Assembly (NCBI RefSeq): GCF_027943255.1
Contig: NC_072893.1
Location: 123,379,784 to 123,443,783, forward strand
Direction of reading: 5' to 3'
From: Anastrepha obliqua
Taxonomy: Eukaryota > Arthropoda > Insecta > Diptera > Tephritidae
Length of the DNA stretch: 64,000 bases
Under the pieces are notes generated by a model. The model saw only the letters and a list, made by a program, of their open reading frames with translations, had not been told where the DNA came from and did not search any database. Positions 35,199 to 46,105 of this stretch are shown piece by piece. How positions within the stretch are numbered: the stretch's first letter is position 1; each line of letters begins with the position of its first letter. A program made the position numbers and the translations under genes.

Positions 35199-36914
35199 GC
35201 AAGAAGATTTCAGGAATGTGATCAAGAAGTAGCAACGGCAGCTCAAAAATATGCAAATCCATTAGGAGTCAGGGGAAAAGTTATTTTTCTAACAGCGGTT
35301 GCCCTGTTAAACAGTGACAGCTGCGCATGTCGTAGAGAATGTGAAGATCCCGATACCCCAATCGATGACGACGGAATTGTAGTTCCGTTGCCCGACCGAG
35401 ACGAGGTGAGAATAGCAATATCGCGGCTACAGAACAACAAAGCCGCGGGCGCCGACGGACTGCCGGCTGAGCTATTCAAACATGGCGGCGAGGAGCTGGT
35501 AAGGTGCATGCATCAGCTCCTATGCAAAATATGGTCGGATGAAAGCATGCCTGCCGATTGGAATTTAAGTGTGCTCTGCCCAATCCATAAGAAGGGCGAC
35601 CCTGCAATTTGTGCCAATTACCGAGGGATTAGTCTTCTAAATATCGCCTATAAGGTTCTAGCGAGCGTATTGTGTGAAAAGCTGAAGCCCACCGTCAACC
35701 AACTGATTGGACCTTATCAGTGTGGCTTCAGACCTGGAAAGTCTACCATCGACCAAATATTCTCAATACGCCAAATCTTGGAAAAGACCCATGAAAGGAG
35801 AATCGACACACACCACCTTTTCGTCGACTTCAAAGCTGCATTCGACAGTACGGAAAGAAGTTACCTGTATGCCGCGATGTCTGAATTTGGTATCCCCGCA
35901 AAACTAATACGGCTATGTAAGATGACGTTGCTCAACACCAGTAGCGCCGTCAGAATTGGGAAGGACCTCTCCGAGCCGTTTGATACCAAACGAGGTTTCA
36001 GACAGGGTGACTCGCTGTCGTGTGACTTCTTTAACCTGATGTTGGAGAGCATCGTACGAGCCGCAGAACTTAATCGCTCAGGCACAATATTTTATAAGAG
36101 CGTACAATTGTTGGCGTATGCCGATGATATCGATATCATCGGCCTTAACAACCGCGCTGTTAGTTCTGCCTTCTCCAAGCTGGATAAAGAGGCAAAGCGA
36201 ATGGGTTTGGTGGTGAACGAGGACAAAACGAAGTACCTCCTGTCTTCAAACAAACAGTCGGCGCACTCGCGTATCGGCACCCACGTCACTGTAGACAGTT
36301 ATAAATTCGAGGTTGTAAAGGACTTCGTTTATTTAGGAACCAGCATTAACACCGATAACAATGTCAGCCTTGAAATCCAACGTAGAATCTCTCTTGCCAA
36401 CAAGTGCTACTTTGGACTAAGTAGGCAATTGAGCAGTAAAGTCCTCTCTCGACGAACAAAACTAACACTCTACAAGACTCTCATCATGCCCGTCCTGACG
36501 TATGGCGCAGAAGCTTGGACGATGTCAACATCCGATGAAGCGACGCTTGGAGTGTTCGAGAGAAAGATTCTGCGTAAGATTTTTGGACCTTTGCACGTTG
36601 GCAACGGCGAATATCGCAGACGATGGAACGATGAGCTGTATGAGCTTTACGACGACATAGACATAGCGCAGCGAATAAAGATCCAGCGGCTACGTTGGCT
36701 GGGTCATGTCGTCCGAATGGATACAAACGCTCCGGCTTTTAAAGTATTCGATGCGGTACCAGCTGGTGGTAGCAGAGGAAGAGGAAGGCCTCCTCTGCGT
36801 TGGAAAGATCAGGTGGAGAAGGACTTGGCTTCACTTGGTGTGTCCAATTGGCGCCGGTTAGCACGAGAAAGAAACGACTGGCGCGCTTTGTTAAACTCGG
36901 CCAAAATCGCGTAA
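35199..36914 (+). CDS. reverse transcriptase domain of the RTE-like LINE
   Basis: About 570 open codons without an ATG at the start, as expected for a copy truncated inside the ORF. All RT core motifs are readable: LQNNKAAGADGLPAELFK, CPIHKKGDPAICANYRGISL, GFRPGKSTIDQIF, HLFVDFKAAFDS (first catalytic Asp), GFRQGDSLSCDFFN, and LAYADDIDIIG (the catalytic YADD). These are followed by EDKTKYLL and the thumb motif DFVYLGTSINTD. The C-terminus has GRGRPPLRWKDQ and WRRLARERNDWRALLNS. The enzyme would copy the element's RNA at a nicked target, but this copy has no endonuclease and could not move by itself. Confidence 0.85.
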   Translation, partial: ARRFQECDQEVATAAQKYANPLGVRGKVIFLTAVALLNSDSCACRRECEDPDTPIDDDGIVVPLPDRDEVRIAISRLQNNKAAGADGLPAELFKHGGEELVRCMHQLLCKIWSDESMPADWNLSVLCPIHKKGDPAICANYRGISLLNIAYKVLASVLCEKLKPTVNQLIGPYQCGFRPGKSTIDQIFSIRQILEKTHERRIDTHHLFVDFKAAFDSTERSYLYAAMSEFGIPAKLIRLCKMTLLNTSSAVRIGKDLSEPFDTKRGFRQGDSLSCDFFNLMLESIVRAAELNRSGTIFYKSVQLLAYADDIDIIGLNNRAVSSAFSKLDKEAKRMGLVVNEDKTKYLLSSNKQSAHSRIGTHVTVDSYKFEVVKDFVYLGTSINTDNNVSLEIQRRISLANKCYFGLSRQLSSKVLSRRTKLTLYKTLIMPVLTYGAEAWTMSTSDEATLGVFERKILRKIFGPLHVGNGEYRRRWNDELYELYDDIDIAQRIKIQRLRWLGHVVRMDTNAPAFKVFDAVPAGGSRGRGRPPLRWKDQVEKDLASLGVSNWRRLARERNDWRALLNSAKIA

Positions 36915-36947
36915 GCGGTTATCGCGCCAATTAAGAAGAAGAAGAAG
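35199..36947 (+). mobile_element. RTE-like LINE, 5'-truncated, RT frame intact
   Basis: The open frame is followed by a short 3' UTR and an AAGAAGAAGAAG tail at 36931-36947. There is no endonuclease domain, so the 5' half is missing. The frame is open from just after a TGA at 35196 to the TAA at 36914. No target-site duplication is evident to me. This is the least decayed LINE in the window, so the insertion is comparatively young. Confidence 0.8.
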
Positions 36948-37214
36948 GTTGCCCTTCAGAAGGTAATTATTTATTTTTTTATTAGGAGTCAATTAATGCT
37001 TTTTACATTTTACGTGCGAGAACATCCAGCAAATTTGTATTGCAATCCAAATTGGTTTCGAAAAAGATATTTTTCTTTTTAAATGTTTTTTTATGTTTTT
37101 TTCTAATCTGTTTTTATAAATTTTTCGATTTCGAAACATTTTTGCATCAAGCTTCGAGCAATGTACATAGCTCATTACTGAAAACACACATTTGCGTTGA
37201 GGAAATAAAAAAAA

Positions 37215-37960
37215 CGTTAAAGAACACTTAAAGGTTAGGAATAATTTTTTGGAGAGTTTAGTAAAGGTCACTTTAGTGGTGTACTACCATTTCTCAAGTG
37301 GTCTCTGACATTCAGCTCGCTTTAGTATGCCGATAAATATATTTTCGTTCTCTCAGAAGCTTGATAATGCGCGCGGCGTTATATTTGAAGTATCAACATT
37401 CAACCTTTGAAATTTATAGTTGGATTAAAATGAAGTAACATTTTGCCCTTACCAGGGCTTTAGCAGTTCAACAAGATAGTTAGTTTTTGATATTTTTGTA
37501 TCAAACTTGAATTATTTGTTTCAAAGTCAATAAATTTTTATTTGCCAGACAGTTGAGAAAGTGAATTAAGGTTGAAGTGCACTTTGAGGTGAGGAATAGT
37601 TTATTGGAACGTTTAGTAAAGCTCACTTTATTGTTTGGTTTAGGAGAATGGCACAAAATATCTGCATAAAAATCGGCTAGTTTTAGTCAGGGACATACCA
37701 GGCTTGAATATTGTTGCACAAAATAGTAGATTTTTACTCCAGCTTTGTCGGACTTTAAGAATTAACAAATTTATCTTTGTCCAGAAGTTGAGAAAATTAA
37801 TAAAAATTAAAGTACACTTTAAAGTTAGGAATAACTGTTAGGCAAGACTACTAAAGCTCACTTGATTGATCACTTCTCAAGTAACATTTTAATGTTAGGA
37901 ATAGTTTAATGGAACATTTAGTAAAGCTCATTGCATTGGCTGGGCTAGAAAACGATGCGT
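37215..37960 (+). repeat. diverged direct repeats, period about 235 bp in part
   Basis: A block of the form CACTTTAAAGTTAGGAATA, then GG-A-GTTTAGTAAAGCTCACTT, occurs near 37222, 37577, 37813 and 37890. Upstream companion text (AATTTTTATTTGCCAGACAG against AATTTATCTTTGTCCAGAAG) is also repeated at about 37528 and 37768. Non-coding. Confidence 0.6.
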
Positions 37961-37964
37961 AAAG

Positions 37965-38680
37965 ATCAATGAAAATTTTGTTTATCAAATTTTGCAGGCC
38001 TATAAATTTTTTTAAAATTAATTTTACTGTGCTCAGGGCATCTTAGAACTCGATTTTCTGAAATATTTTGCAATATTTTCTCTTTTCACTTTTTTATTTC
38101 GCAAACTTAGACGATTTAGAGAAAAGTTCGATCTTGAGAATTCAGTGAAAATTTTGTTCAGCATAGGTCTATAAATTTTTGGCGCGAATTGCCAACTAAA
38201 TTGATTTTTCTACATCGAGTTTCTCATTTTCAAGTGGCTACAATTGCAAAAATATGTAGAAAACAATTTTTTCATAGCATTGCTTGGCGGAATAATTTTC
38301 CTCGAAAGGAAGTTGAAATTATGCCAATCATTTAAAAAGTTTGCGGCTAACGGTACGAAATGTGAGAGTATTCAGATAGGGTTGCTGCAGGGCGCACAAC
38401 AATCGCTCATAAGAAATCAAAAGTTAACATTTTGAGTGTAGCATTTTATAAAACTACAAAATAAGTTGGAAGCGCAGTGCAATGTGGTCATTAAAAATCA
38501 CATAACTATGCATACATACACACGCAAAAGTAAAAAAAAATCAATTTAATTATTAAGTGCCGCTTGCATTTGCTTTTGGTGCCTTTACATTTCGTAGCAT
38601 ACTTCAAGGCGCGCGCACCACATTAAAACATTATACACCTAAGCGCCTTTTCAATCCTCGCCGCGCTGCCGCGTCGCGTC
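37965..38680. other. 3' flank of the 38683-40932 gene
   Basis: No coding sequence. The 3' UTR of the minus-strand gene should lie at the right end. Its polyadenylation signal is unclear (ATTAAA variant at about 38543 on the minus strand). Confidence 0.3.
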
Positions 38681-38682
38681 GC

Positions 38683-40932
38683 CTAACTCCGCACCAACGC
38701 CGTCGTTTTGAACTCCACTGCTGTGCTCATTTGTGCACCCAAATTGTCGCGCACGTATTCGCGTATCTTCTGCAAATGCTCATCCACCTGCGCGAGCGTT
38801 GGCGTGGCGATGGTTGTTGGCGTTCTAGCACCACGCTTGCGATTACCCCGTCGCGCCGCCTTCGCGCTGTGCGCATGATAGTTGAATGGACGCGGCGAGA
38901 TGGCGGCCGATTGTTCATGCTCGGGGGCGGCATGTGTCGGCGGCGTGTCGTAATCGATTTGCGGCTCATGTTGTTGTTGTTCCAATTGCTCGTGCTGTTC
39001 CTCGTGCAGCAGTTGCGCTTGCAGTTGTTGTTGGTGGTGGTACGCTGTGGCAGACGTGCCGGCATGACGCTCAAATGGCCGTATCGATGGCAGTGCATAC
39101 CCAGCGGCATAATCCGCAGCGCCCTTCTCGCTGTTATGTGTGTATATGACTTTGGTGTGCGTTTGACGCGGACTGTTCTCGTTCAGTGCGGCAGCGGCAT
39201 GAGCGTCATGAGCGGCAGCCAACTCGTGCTGTTGCTCATGTTGCCGCTCCTGCTCCTGCTCCTGGAGATGCAGCTGCTGTTGTGACTGTTCGGGCTGATG
39301 CTGGTGCTGGTGCTGTTGCAGCTCCTGTTCCTCCTCTTGCACATAGATGGGCTGGTGTTGTAAAGTAGTGGCGTGCGCGGCATGCGCATTGTAGGCGCCC
39401 TGTGGTGCTATGGCCATAAAGTATACGTTCTGGTAGTGAACACCGCCGTGCCCGTCATATTGTGCTTCAGGCGTGTAATAGTACTGTTGCACCGCTGGCT
39501 GCTGTGCGGCGTGCACAAAGTACCGCTGCTCGTGTTGCAACTGCTGTGGATGCTCCGCTTCTTCTTGCGCTTGCTGCTGGGGCGCATATGCCACGTGTTG
39601 CTGTTGCTGTTGTTGAATGGCAACTTGGTGTGCCTGCAGCTTGCCTTTGTAGCCTTGATAGACATCATCGATTTCGGGATATGCAACCGATTGTGGCGTC
39701 GGCGCCAACTGATGTGCGTACGTCACTTCATCCGTGTAGCCGTGTTCCTCCTCAGCCGCGGGCTGTGGCGCGGTGTGCTGTGCATGCGTTGGCGGCAGTA
39801 ACTTGAGCGTTGGCTCAGCGTACGCTTGCGCTGGTGCGACCACCGCGTGCTGTTGCTGTACTTGCTGTTCATATACGTGCGCATGTTGTTCGTGCTGTTG
39901 TTGTTGTTGCTGCTGATGCTGCAACAATTGGTGTTCTTGATGGTGCTGTCCAAGCGGTTGTAGTTGTGCCTGTTGCTTATGGTGCTCGGCTTCCTCCAGT
40001 ATGCGTAGATATTGTGCCGCACGTATCTCCAAATATTGCTGCAGCAGCGTCTGCAGATGGGAGGCGTACTTAGTGGGGCCTGGTATGCGCAAAACAATAA
40101 CCGGCTCTTCGTAAGCGCCATTCTGCCCTTGATGGGCCACCGCTTGATGTGCATACTGTGGCACATCGACCACTTTTGGTGGCTGTTGCACGCTGTGCTC
40201 CAGCTCCGGCTGCGGCTCCTTTGTGTAGCTCTGCGGTTGTAGCTCATACGAGTAGGATGGCTCGATGCTTACATCAGTTTTGGGTGGGTAGTAGCCGGGC
40301 GCATCGGCTGGAATGTTGTGCTGCGAGTAGGGATAGAACATAAACTTGGGACGCTCGTACTCGTAACCGTTGTGCGCAGGGTAAGCGCCATAGCTGAAAA
40401 TGATCAAAAGTATATAATAAACATCTGAAAACCCCCAATTAGCCATCACTCACCCTAACTCGCCGTCAATGGTGCGTTTGCTGGTTTGCTTCTCTTCGCC
40501 GGTGCTATTGTCGTGTTCCACTTTAATTTTGATCTTCTCACCGTGCAGTTGAAATTGTTTGTCCAGCTCCTTGATGAACTCCAGATCGTCAGCGGGCAGA
40601 TCCTTGAATGCGGCCGTCACATCAGCCGTCACTTTCTTGCGCTTGTTTTTCGAATTTTGTGTTGACGCCGTCGTAATATGGGAAGCTGGGGTTTTTGTAG
40701 GGCGCTTCTTTAGCGAATGCACTTTCTTCGGGTAGCTGGCTTTCTCGGTAATTTTGGCTGTGGCACTATTCGCAGTGACAGTGAGGCTGTCTTTCAAAAC
40801 TGTTTTTGTATCGCCGCTGGTGGTAGTGGGGGTTGCTAGCGATGCATTTATGTCGTCGTTTTGTAACGACTTTTCTTGCTTAGCGCCATCGGCTGGTGTG
40901 TGCACAAAGAGCAGCGCTAATAGTAGCGGTAA
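38683..40932 (-). CDS. secreted Gln/His/Tyr-rich extracellular protein gene, first exon not found
   Basis: Two exons are clear: 40932-40454 and 40393-38683, with a 60 bp intron (GTGAGT...TTTTCAG), phase 2. They encode 729 residues down to a TAG. The upstream exon edge is inferred from a strong pyrimidine tract ending TTATTTCAG at 40940-40933. The open frame upstream of it has no ATG, so a short first exon carrying the start must lie further upstream. The exon opens with [16 protein letters not shown], the second half of a signal peptide. Next come a Thr/Ser/Lys-rich stretch, an acidic helix ([20 protein letters not shown]), a basic site ([12 protein letters not shown]) at the intron, and then a long Gln/His/Tyr/Ala-rich region with polyQ. 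A block [18 protein letters not shown] then [19 protein letters not shown] looks conserved and helical. A basic [11 protein letters not shown] precedes the end. I do not recognise the family; a cuticle or eggshell matrix role is inference. Confidence 0.7.
39880..39925 (-). repeat. CAG/CAA-rich polyQ-coding tract
   Basis: Minus-strand codons for a [15 protein letters not shown] run in the secreted protein. Similar Gln/His tracts recur through 38980-39340 and 39530-39620 in the same exon. Confidence 0.8.
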
Positions 40933-41129
40933 CTGAAATAAGAAATAAAAAGTGAGCAAAAAAGTTACAGAGAACTTAAAGGTCTTCACAGATATATATT
41001 TTTAGTATCAAACAAGCCAAAAAGAGTTTTTTTAAATAAAAAAAAAAAATTAGGAAGCTGCAAAAACTAATACCAGCTCAGTACCCGGTTACAAATAATT
41101 TTTTAGACACAACGCTAGAAACGGCGATT

Positions 41130-42250
41130 CATGGAATACCCAGGAGGAAAATCAACATTTTCGACACCTGCTCTTCTTTGCTTCTCATCGAAATCAAAAA
41201 GCTGCCAGAGCAGCCTGGGACATTAGCGCGTGTATGGAGGCGAGTCTACAGCACAGAAATTGTTTGTAAAGTTCAAAAATGGCGACTTTGACATCGATGA
41301 ACAGTTCCGCAGCAGAAGGCCTACTGAATTTGGTGAAGAACGTCTGGAATCATTTTTGAAGCAGAACGGACGCCAAGCTAGTCGTGAATTGGCGAAAAAG
41401 ATTAACTGCGATCATAAAATGATTCTCAATCACCTTCAGATTAACCGAAAAATGGGGAGCCTGGGTGCCTCACGAGCTCAACGAAAAAAACAAAGAAAGT
41501 CGCTTTCAAATTGCTTCCTCGCATCTCGCCCGCCATCGTGCAACAGCCGGTCAAAAACGCTTTTTGTACATCATCAGGGGGGATGAGGATAGGAGGCCTA
41601 TTCATCAGCATATGAAGCAAAGAAGGGAGGTGAGTGGGTGGCTCCAGAAGATACGCCATAGCCGTGAGCCAAGCCGGATTTTTATCCAAAGGCCATCATC
41701 ATATGGGTTTGGTGGGATTGGGAGGACATGGTGCACTGGAAAATACTCGAAAAGAATACCACGGTCAAGAAGGAGTTATATAGTATCCAGCTACACCGCG
41801 TGAATGTGGCTATTGGACTGGAAAGACCTGATCGACATGGTCAAACGATATTCCTTCACGACAACGCCAGGCTCCCCGTTGCACAAGTCGTCAAAGCCGC
41901 ACTCTAAGAGCTCCAATAGGAGGTCTGGTTCTTCAGCATTCGTCGTATTCTCCGGATCTTGCACCGAGCGATTACCATCTTTTCCCTTCCCTGTTGAGCC
42001 ATATGAAGGGCGTTACCTTCGATAGCAAAGAGGTCCTTAAAAACTGGCTCAACAACTTCTTTGACATCAGGCCCGGTGATTTTCGGCGGAACGGCACCAA
42101 CGAATTGGTCGAGAGGTGGGAAAAGGTTATAAACAGCAACGGCGAATATATAATTGATTAACTTATTGATATAACTATAAATTTTTTTCATTTTAATTTT
42201 GATTTTGTTTAAATGAAAGTCTTCGGTAAAACGCTACGAACTTATTTTCC
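41130..42250 (+). mobile_element. mariner copy (fifth lineage), dead
   Basis: The plus strand reads EASLQHRNCL (frame 1), then FEEQFRSRRP-like HTH text near 41310, WGAWVPHELNEKNKESRF near 41455 and RHRATAGQKRFLYIIRGDE (catalytic GDE) near 41550. It continues to a C-terminus near 42160 (SNGEYIID-like). There is an insertion of about 60 bp with repeats near 41590-41640 and many frame changes. The right end may be the AAAACGCTACGAACTTATTT block at 42229. Confidence 0.8.
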
Positions 42251-43352
42251 AACCTAAGAAAAACATCAATTTTGCAGGCGTGGCCGCATTTGGACATTGG
42301 ACAATACTGCGAAAATTAATTGACTCACTCCCAAAAAGAATTTTTCAGCCTATAGACTAGTGCCTTCGAGATGAGTGTACCAACATAAAAATAATAATAA
42401 TCGAAAGTCGAATGCACGTAGTCGGCGAAATTTGAAACCTTTACCTTATTTTTTGAACTCACCTCGTACGCACATTTTTTATCTAAACATTTCTATTTTA
42501 ATTTTAAATGCATGCAGCTAAGCAAATTTCGCACACTGTACATCTAAACCAAATAAAGTAATTTTTACTCTCTTTAAACTGCACTCAACTCTGCAATGGC
42601 TAGAGTGAATATCAGGTCGGTCCATAAGTTCGTGCGTATTTTACCCATAATTTTACTTTTGTACGATTTTTGCAAACAAAAAAATATTCGCGGAATATAA
42701 CGGAACTATTTATATATTCTTTGATATATTGTGCATTCAACTAGTGATTTTAATTGCGGATAGAAGCACGTATTGTTAAAAAATATAATGGAATCTTCGA
42801 ACGCGTATAAGAGGCACATTTTGTATTTTTTTTATATAAGTGGTAAAAAAGGCAACAACTGCTGCTGCACAAATAAACACTGTTCACGGAGAGGATACCG
42901 TGAGTGTAAGGACTGCGCAAAAGTGGTTTTCAAAATTCCGAAGTGGTAACTGCGACGTGGAGGATGCCCCGCGCGCTGATCGTCTTGAAGTCTTTAACTC
43001 CGACGCCTTACTCGAACTCGTGGAAGCTGAGCCAAATTTGACAGTCGTTCTGATAGTTCAGAGGTTAAATTCATCGCATGAAACAGCTCACACCTGGTTC
43101 AGTTGGTTCCGCATAGACTTTCCGTCGCCAACCTTCAGCAGAGAGTGAATGTGTATTCTCAGCTGCTGCAACGGCTTGAAAATAAAAGTTTTTTGAACCG
43201 TGTCGTTACTGATGATGAAAAATGGGTCCTTTACAATAATCCTGTTCGCAAACGTCAATGGTTAGATAAAGATGACCGACCCCTAGAGATGGCCTTCACC
43301 CCAAGAAGATTCTCGTGTCTATTTGGTGGGATATGGCCGGTATTGTTTATTA

Positions 43353-46105
43353 CACTGCGTTACAAAAGCGAACTTTTTTTTCTGTCCTATGAACCAAATA
43401 TACTTTTTCGGAAAGGGGAGAAAAAATAAAAATAACGTGTATCGGCGATTTTCATGTACACGTTAGAACTTTTTTTTTATGTATAAAATATAGAGCTCGT
43501 AGTCCGCCTGTGTGAAAAACTTTGGATCAATTTTTAACCCTTTTTCCGTGATCCAATCGCGCTGAATTTCTGCAGGCAGACTCGTGGAAATGTTTTTATT
43601 AAGTAAAATTAAAAAAAAAAAATGTTTATCAATTCTCAGATTTTCTAGAATTTTTTTTTCTAAAAAAAAAAATCTTTTTTTTTAATTTTCGGCATAACTT
43701 GAAGGGACTCCAAATTTTTAAACGACTTATTAACCTTTAATTTATAGTTTCATACAACACACTCTGTGCCGTTTGTGTGTTTGTTACAGTTCCGGAAGTT
43801 CCGATCATCTGACAGTTGCGCCACTAGGAGACGTATACTTTGACAATTGTTTTAAGTTCTGTTGCGCGAAAACGCCTTTCTGTATATTTCATCTTATGAA
43901 AAATGCAGTGCCCGACTCGAAATAACTTTTGTTACGTTTGTGGCTTATTCGCACCAAGTAAAAATTTTAAAAATATTACGAAAACAGTGGTTAATTCGTT
44001 TCAGAAAATATTCAAGACTGCTTATGTTCCTTACTTGTGGTATACTCCGGAAGTCGTGTGCGACTATTGCTATAGAAATTTATGCAAGTTTACTGATGGA
44101 AGGTCAACAATAAAGTACTCTGTACCAACAATTTGGCTAGCACGTACGGAGCGCTGCAGTGAACTGTGCTACTTTTGCGTAATTTTTACTCAAACTAAAG
44201 GGTACCAATACTTTTGCCGCAACAAAATTCGCAATGCTAATGTAGAATCGGTTATTCCAGCGGAACGTATAGCGGCTTCAATGGAGATTTTTGATGATGT
44301 TCCCGAATTAAGGGACGGAGAACCAACAGTAGCACCAACAATGCTATCAACATTTCTTGCATCGAATTCGAGATGCGGGGAACCAGAAGTATCAGAATTT
44401 GTACCAACACCCAGTGAACTTGGGACTGTAGTGCCGCATTTAGTAACGCAAGCCGACTTCAATGACCTTGTACGAGAAGGAAATTTGTCAAAGAGAACAG
44501 CCGAACTCTTTGCATCACGCTTTAAGCAGTGGAATATAGTGGCGGCTGATTTTAAAATAACAGCCGTTCGTGATCGACGTAGCAGTAATCCATATGACGA
44601 ATTTTTTAAATTGCACGAAGATTGGGAAAAAACCTGGCTTATTGTTGTGATATTGATTCGAGGTTTGAAAAAATTGGTTACCCTCATATTTCAGAGGAGT
44701 GGCGACTTTTCATCGATGCTTCGGTCAACAGCCTTAAAGTAGTGCTGCTTCATATCGGTAACAAACATCCAGCTGTCCCGATCGCATATGCCACCAACCT
44801 CAAACAAACATACGAAGGCATGGAATTAATATTACAGCTGATAAACTACCAAGAGCATAATTGGAAAATATGCTGCGATCTAAAAGCGGTCGGATTACTC
44901 ATGGGTGTTAAGCGTGGATTTCCAACCCACCAGTGCTTTTTGTGTACATGGGAAGGTCGCAAAAGAGATCAGCATTACACTGAATTTAAGTGGAAGCCGC
45001 GAACATGCTACAAAGTAGGCGTAGAAAGTATAGAAAATCTACCATTAGTGCAGCCATCTCAAATCATTTTGCCATCACTACACATTAAGCTCGGTGTCGT
45101 ATCAAATTTTGTTAAAAAACTGGATCGTGAGGGCGTGGCGATTGCAAGTTTGCGCAATATTTTTCCGAAACTGAGCGGCGCAAAGATTCATGCAGGTATT
45201 TTTTTTACGAAGGCTTTTAGTAACTTTATTTTTTTTAATGATGTGTATAATTTAAGGTGTTTTCAGTGGTCCGCAGATAAAAAAAAATAGTTGCAAGTTA
45301 TGAATTTTCATCAAAATTGAATGCTATCGAACAACGTGCATGGAAAGGCACAGTTGCCGTTATTGAGCAGTTTATTGGCAACAAACGAGTTGACAATTAT
45401 AAAAATATTGTTGCAGAAATGATTTCGGCATATGGCGAAATGGGCATATTAATGTCGCTAAAGATCCATTTCCTTCACAATCATTTAGATTGTTTCCATG
45501 GTGATTTAGGAGCTTGTAGCGATGAACATGGCGAAAGGTTCCATCTGGACATTGCGGCTATTGAAAAGCGCTTTAAAAGACAAGACATTATGCATATGCT
45601 TGGCGAATACTGTTGGTCTATTTGTCACGATACTTACACAAATGCTTACAAACGCAAAAATAAAAGGCCTAAGGTTCTTTAAAAGCATTAAAATTTTTAA
45701 TTTTAATATAATAAAATTAATAAAAAAATTCGGAGTTTTATATCTCTATTGTAATGCGGAGTGAAATACCTTTCTTTTGATACCCACATCGGCATATCTC
45801 ATGCAACTTTTTTTTTAATTTCGAACAGGTGGCATCCCTGTGAAACATTGTCAGTGGTAACACCTAAGTGAAAAGTCTAGAAATGTGATACACTATCTGT
45901 GTGCCCAATTTCATTCAAATCCGTTAAGCTAATCCTGAGATCGTGTACCTATACAGATATGCATACAAGAATTGCTCGTTTAAAGTTATAAAATACAAAA
46001 AAAAAAAAATTGTCTGGTGTACATGAAAATCGCTTATTTTTATTTTTTATCTCCTTTCCGAAAAAGTATATTTGCTTCATAGGACAGAATGTGTGTAATG
46101 CGGTG
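43353..46105 (+). mobile_element. 2753 bp DNA transposon, long inverted ends, TTA duplication, nested in mariner
   Basis: The left end begins CACTGCGTTACA and the right end, inverted, CACCGCATTACA. The arms (43353-43461 and 46017-46105) share TCTGTCCTATGAA, CAAATATACTTTTTCGGAAA and CGATTTTCATGTACAC. TTA flanks both sides (43350-43352, 46106-46108). Removing the insert and one TTA rejoins the mariner reading frame exactly. CAC-type termini with a 3 bp duplication recall the CACTA/Chapaev (CMC) group, but the superfamily is not proven. It holds one decayed gene. Confidence 0.9.
43903..45682 (+). pseudogene. transposase-like gene of the nested DNA transposon, frameshifted
   Basis: Three plus-strand frames join into one protein: 43903 to about 44635, about 44625 to 45200, and about 45290 to 45682. 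The N-terminus is Cys-rich (FCYVCGLF, VVCDYCYRNLC, CYFCVIFTQ), suggesting zinc binding. The middle has SEEWRLFIDASVNSLKVVLL, KICCDLKAVGLLMG and a CFLCTW pair. The end has LGACSDEHGERFHLDIAAIE and YCWSICHDT. I infer a possible DDE triad from the Asp in FIDAS, the Asp in CCDLK and the Glu in EHGERFH. It resembles conserved uncharacterised proteins of arthropod repeats, from memory and unverified. There is a +1 shift near 44630. A further break near 45200-45300 lies at an A9 run, with a possible intron (GTATTT to TTTTCAG) just before it. Confidence 0.75.

Noticed and set aside
38557..39285. 242-codon plus-strand open frame opposite the secreted gene
   Set aside because: It is the antisense of (CAG/CAA)-rich codons, reading Leu/Val/Arg-rich nonsense. 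The minus strand has splice sites, a stop and sensible composition.
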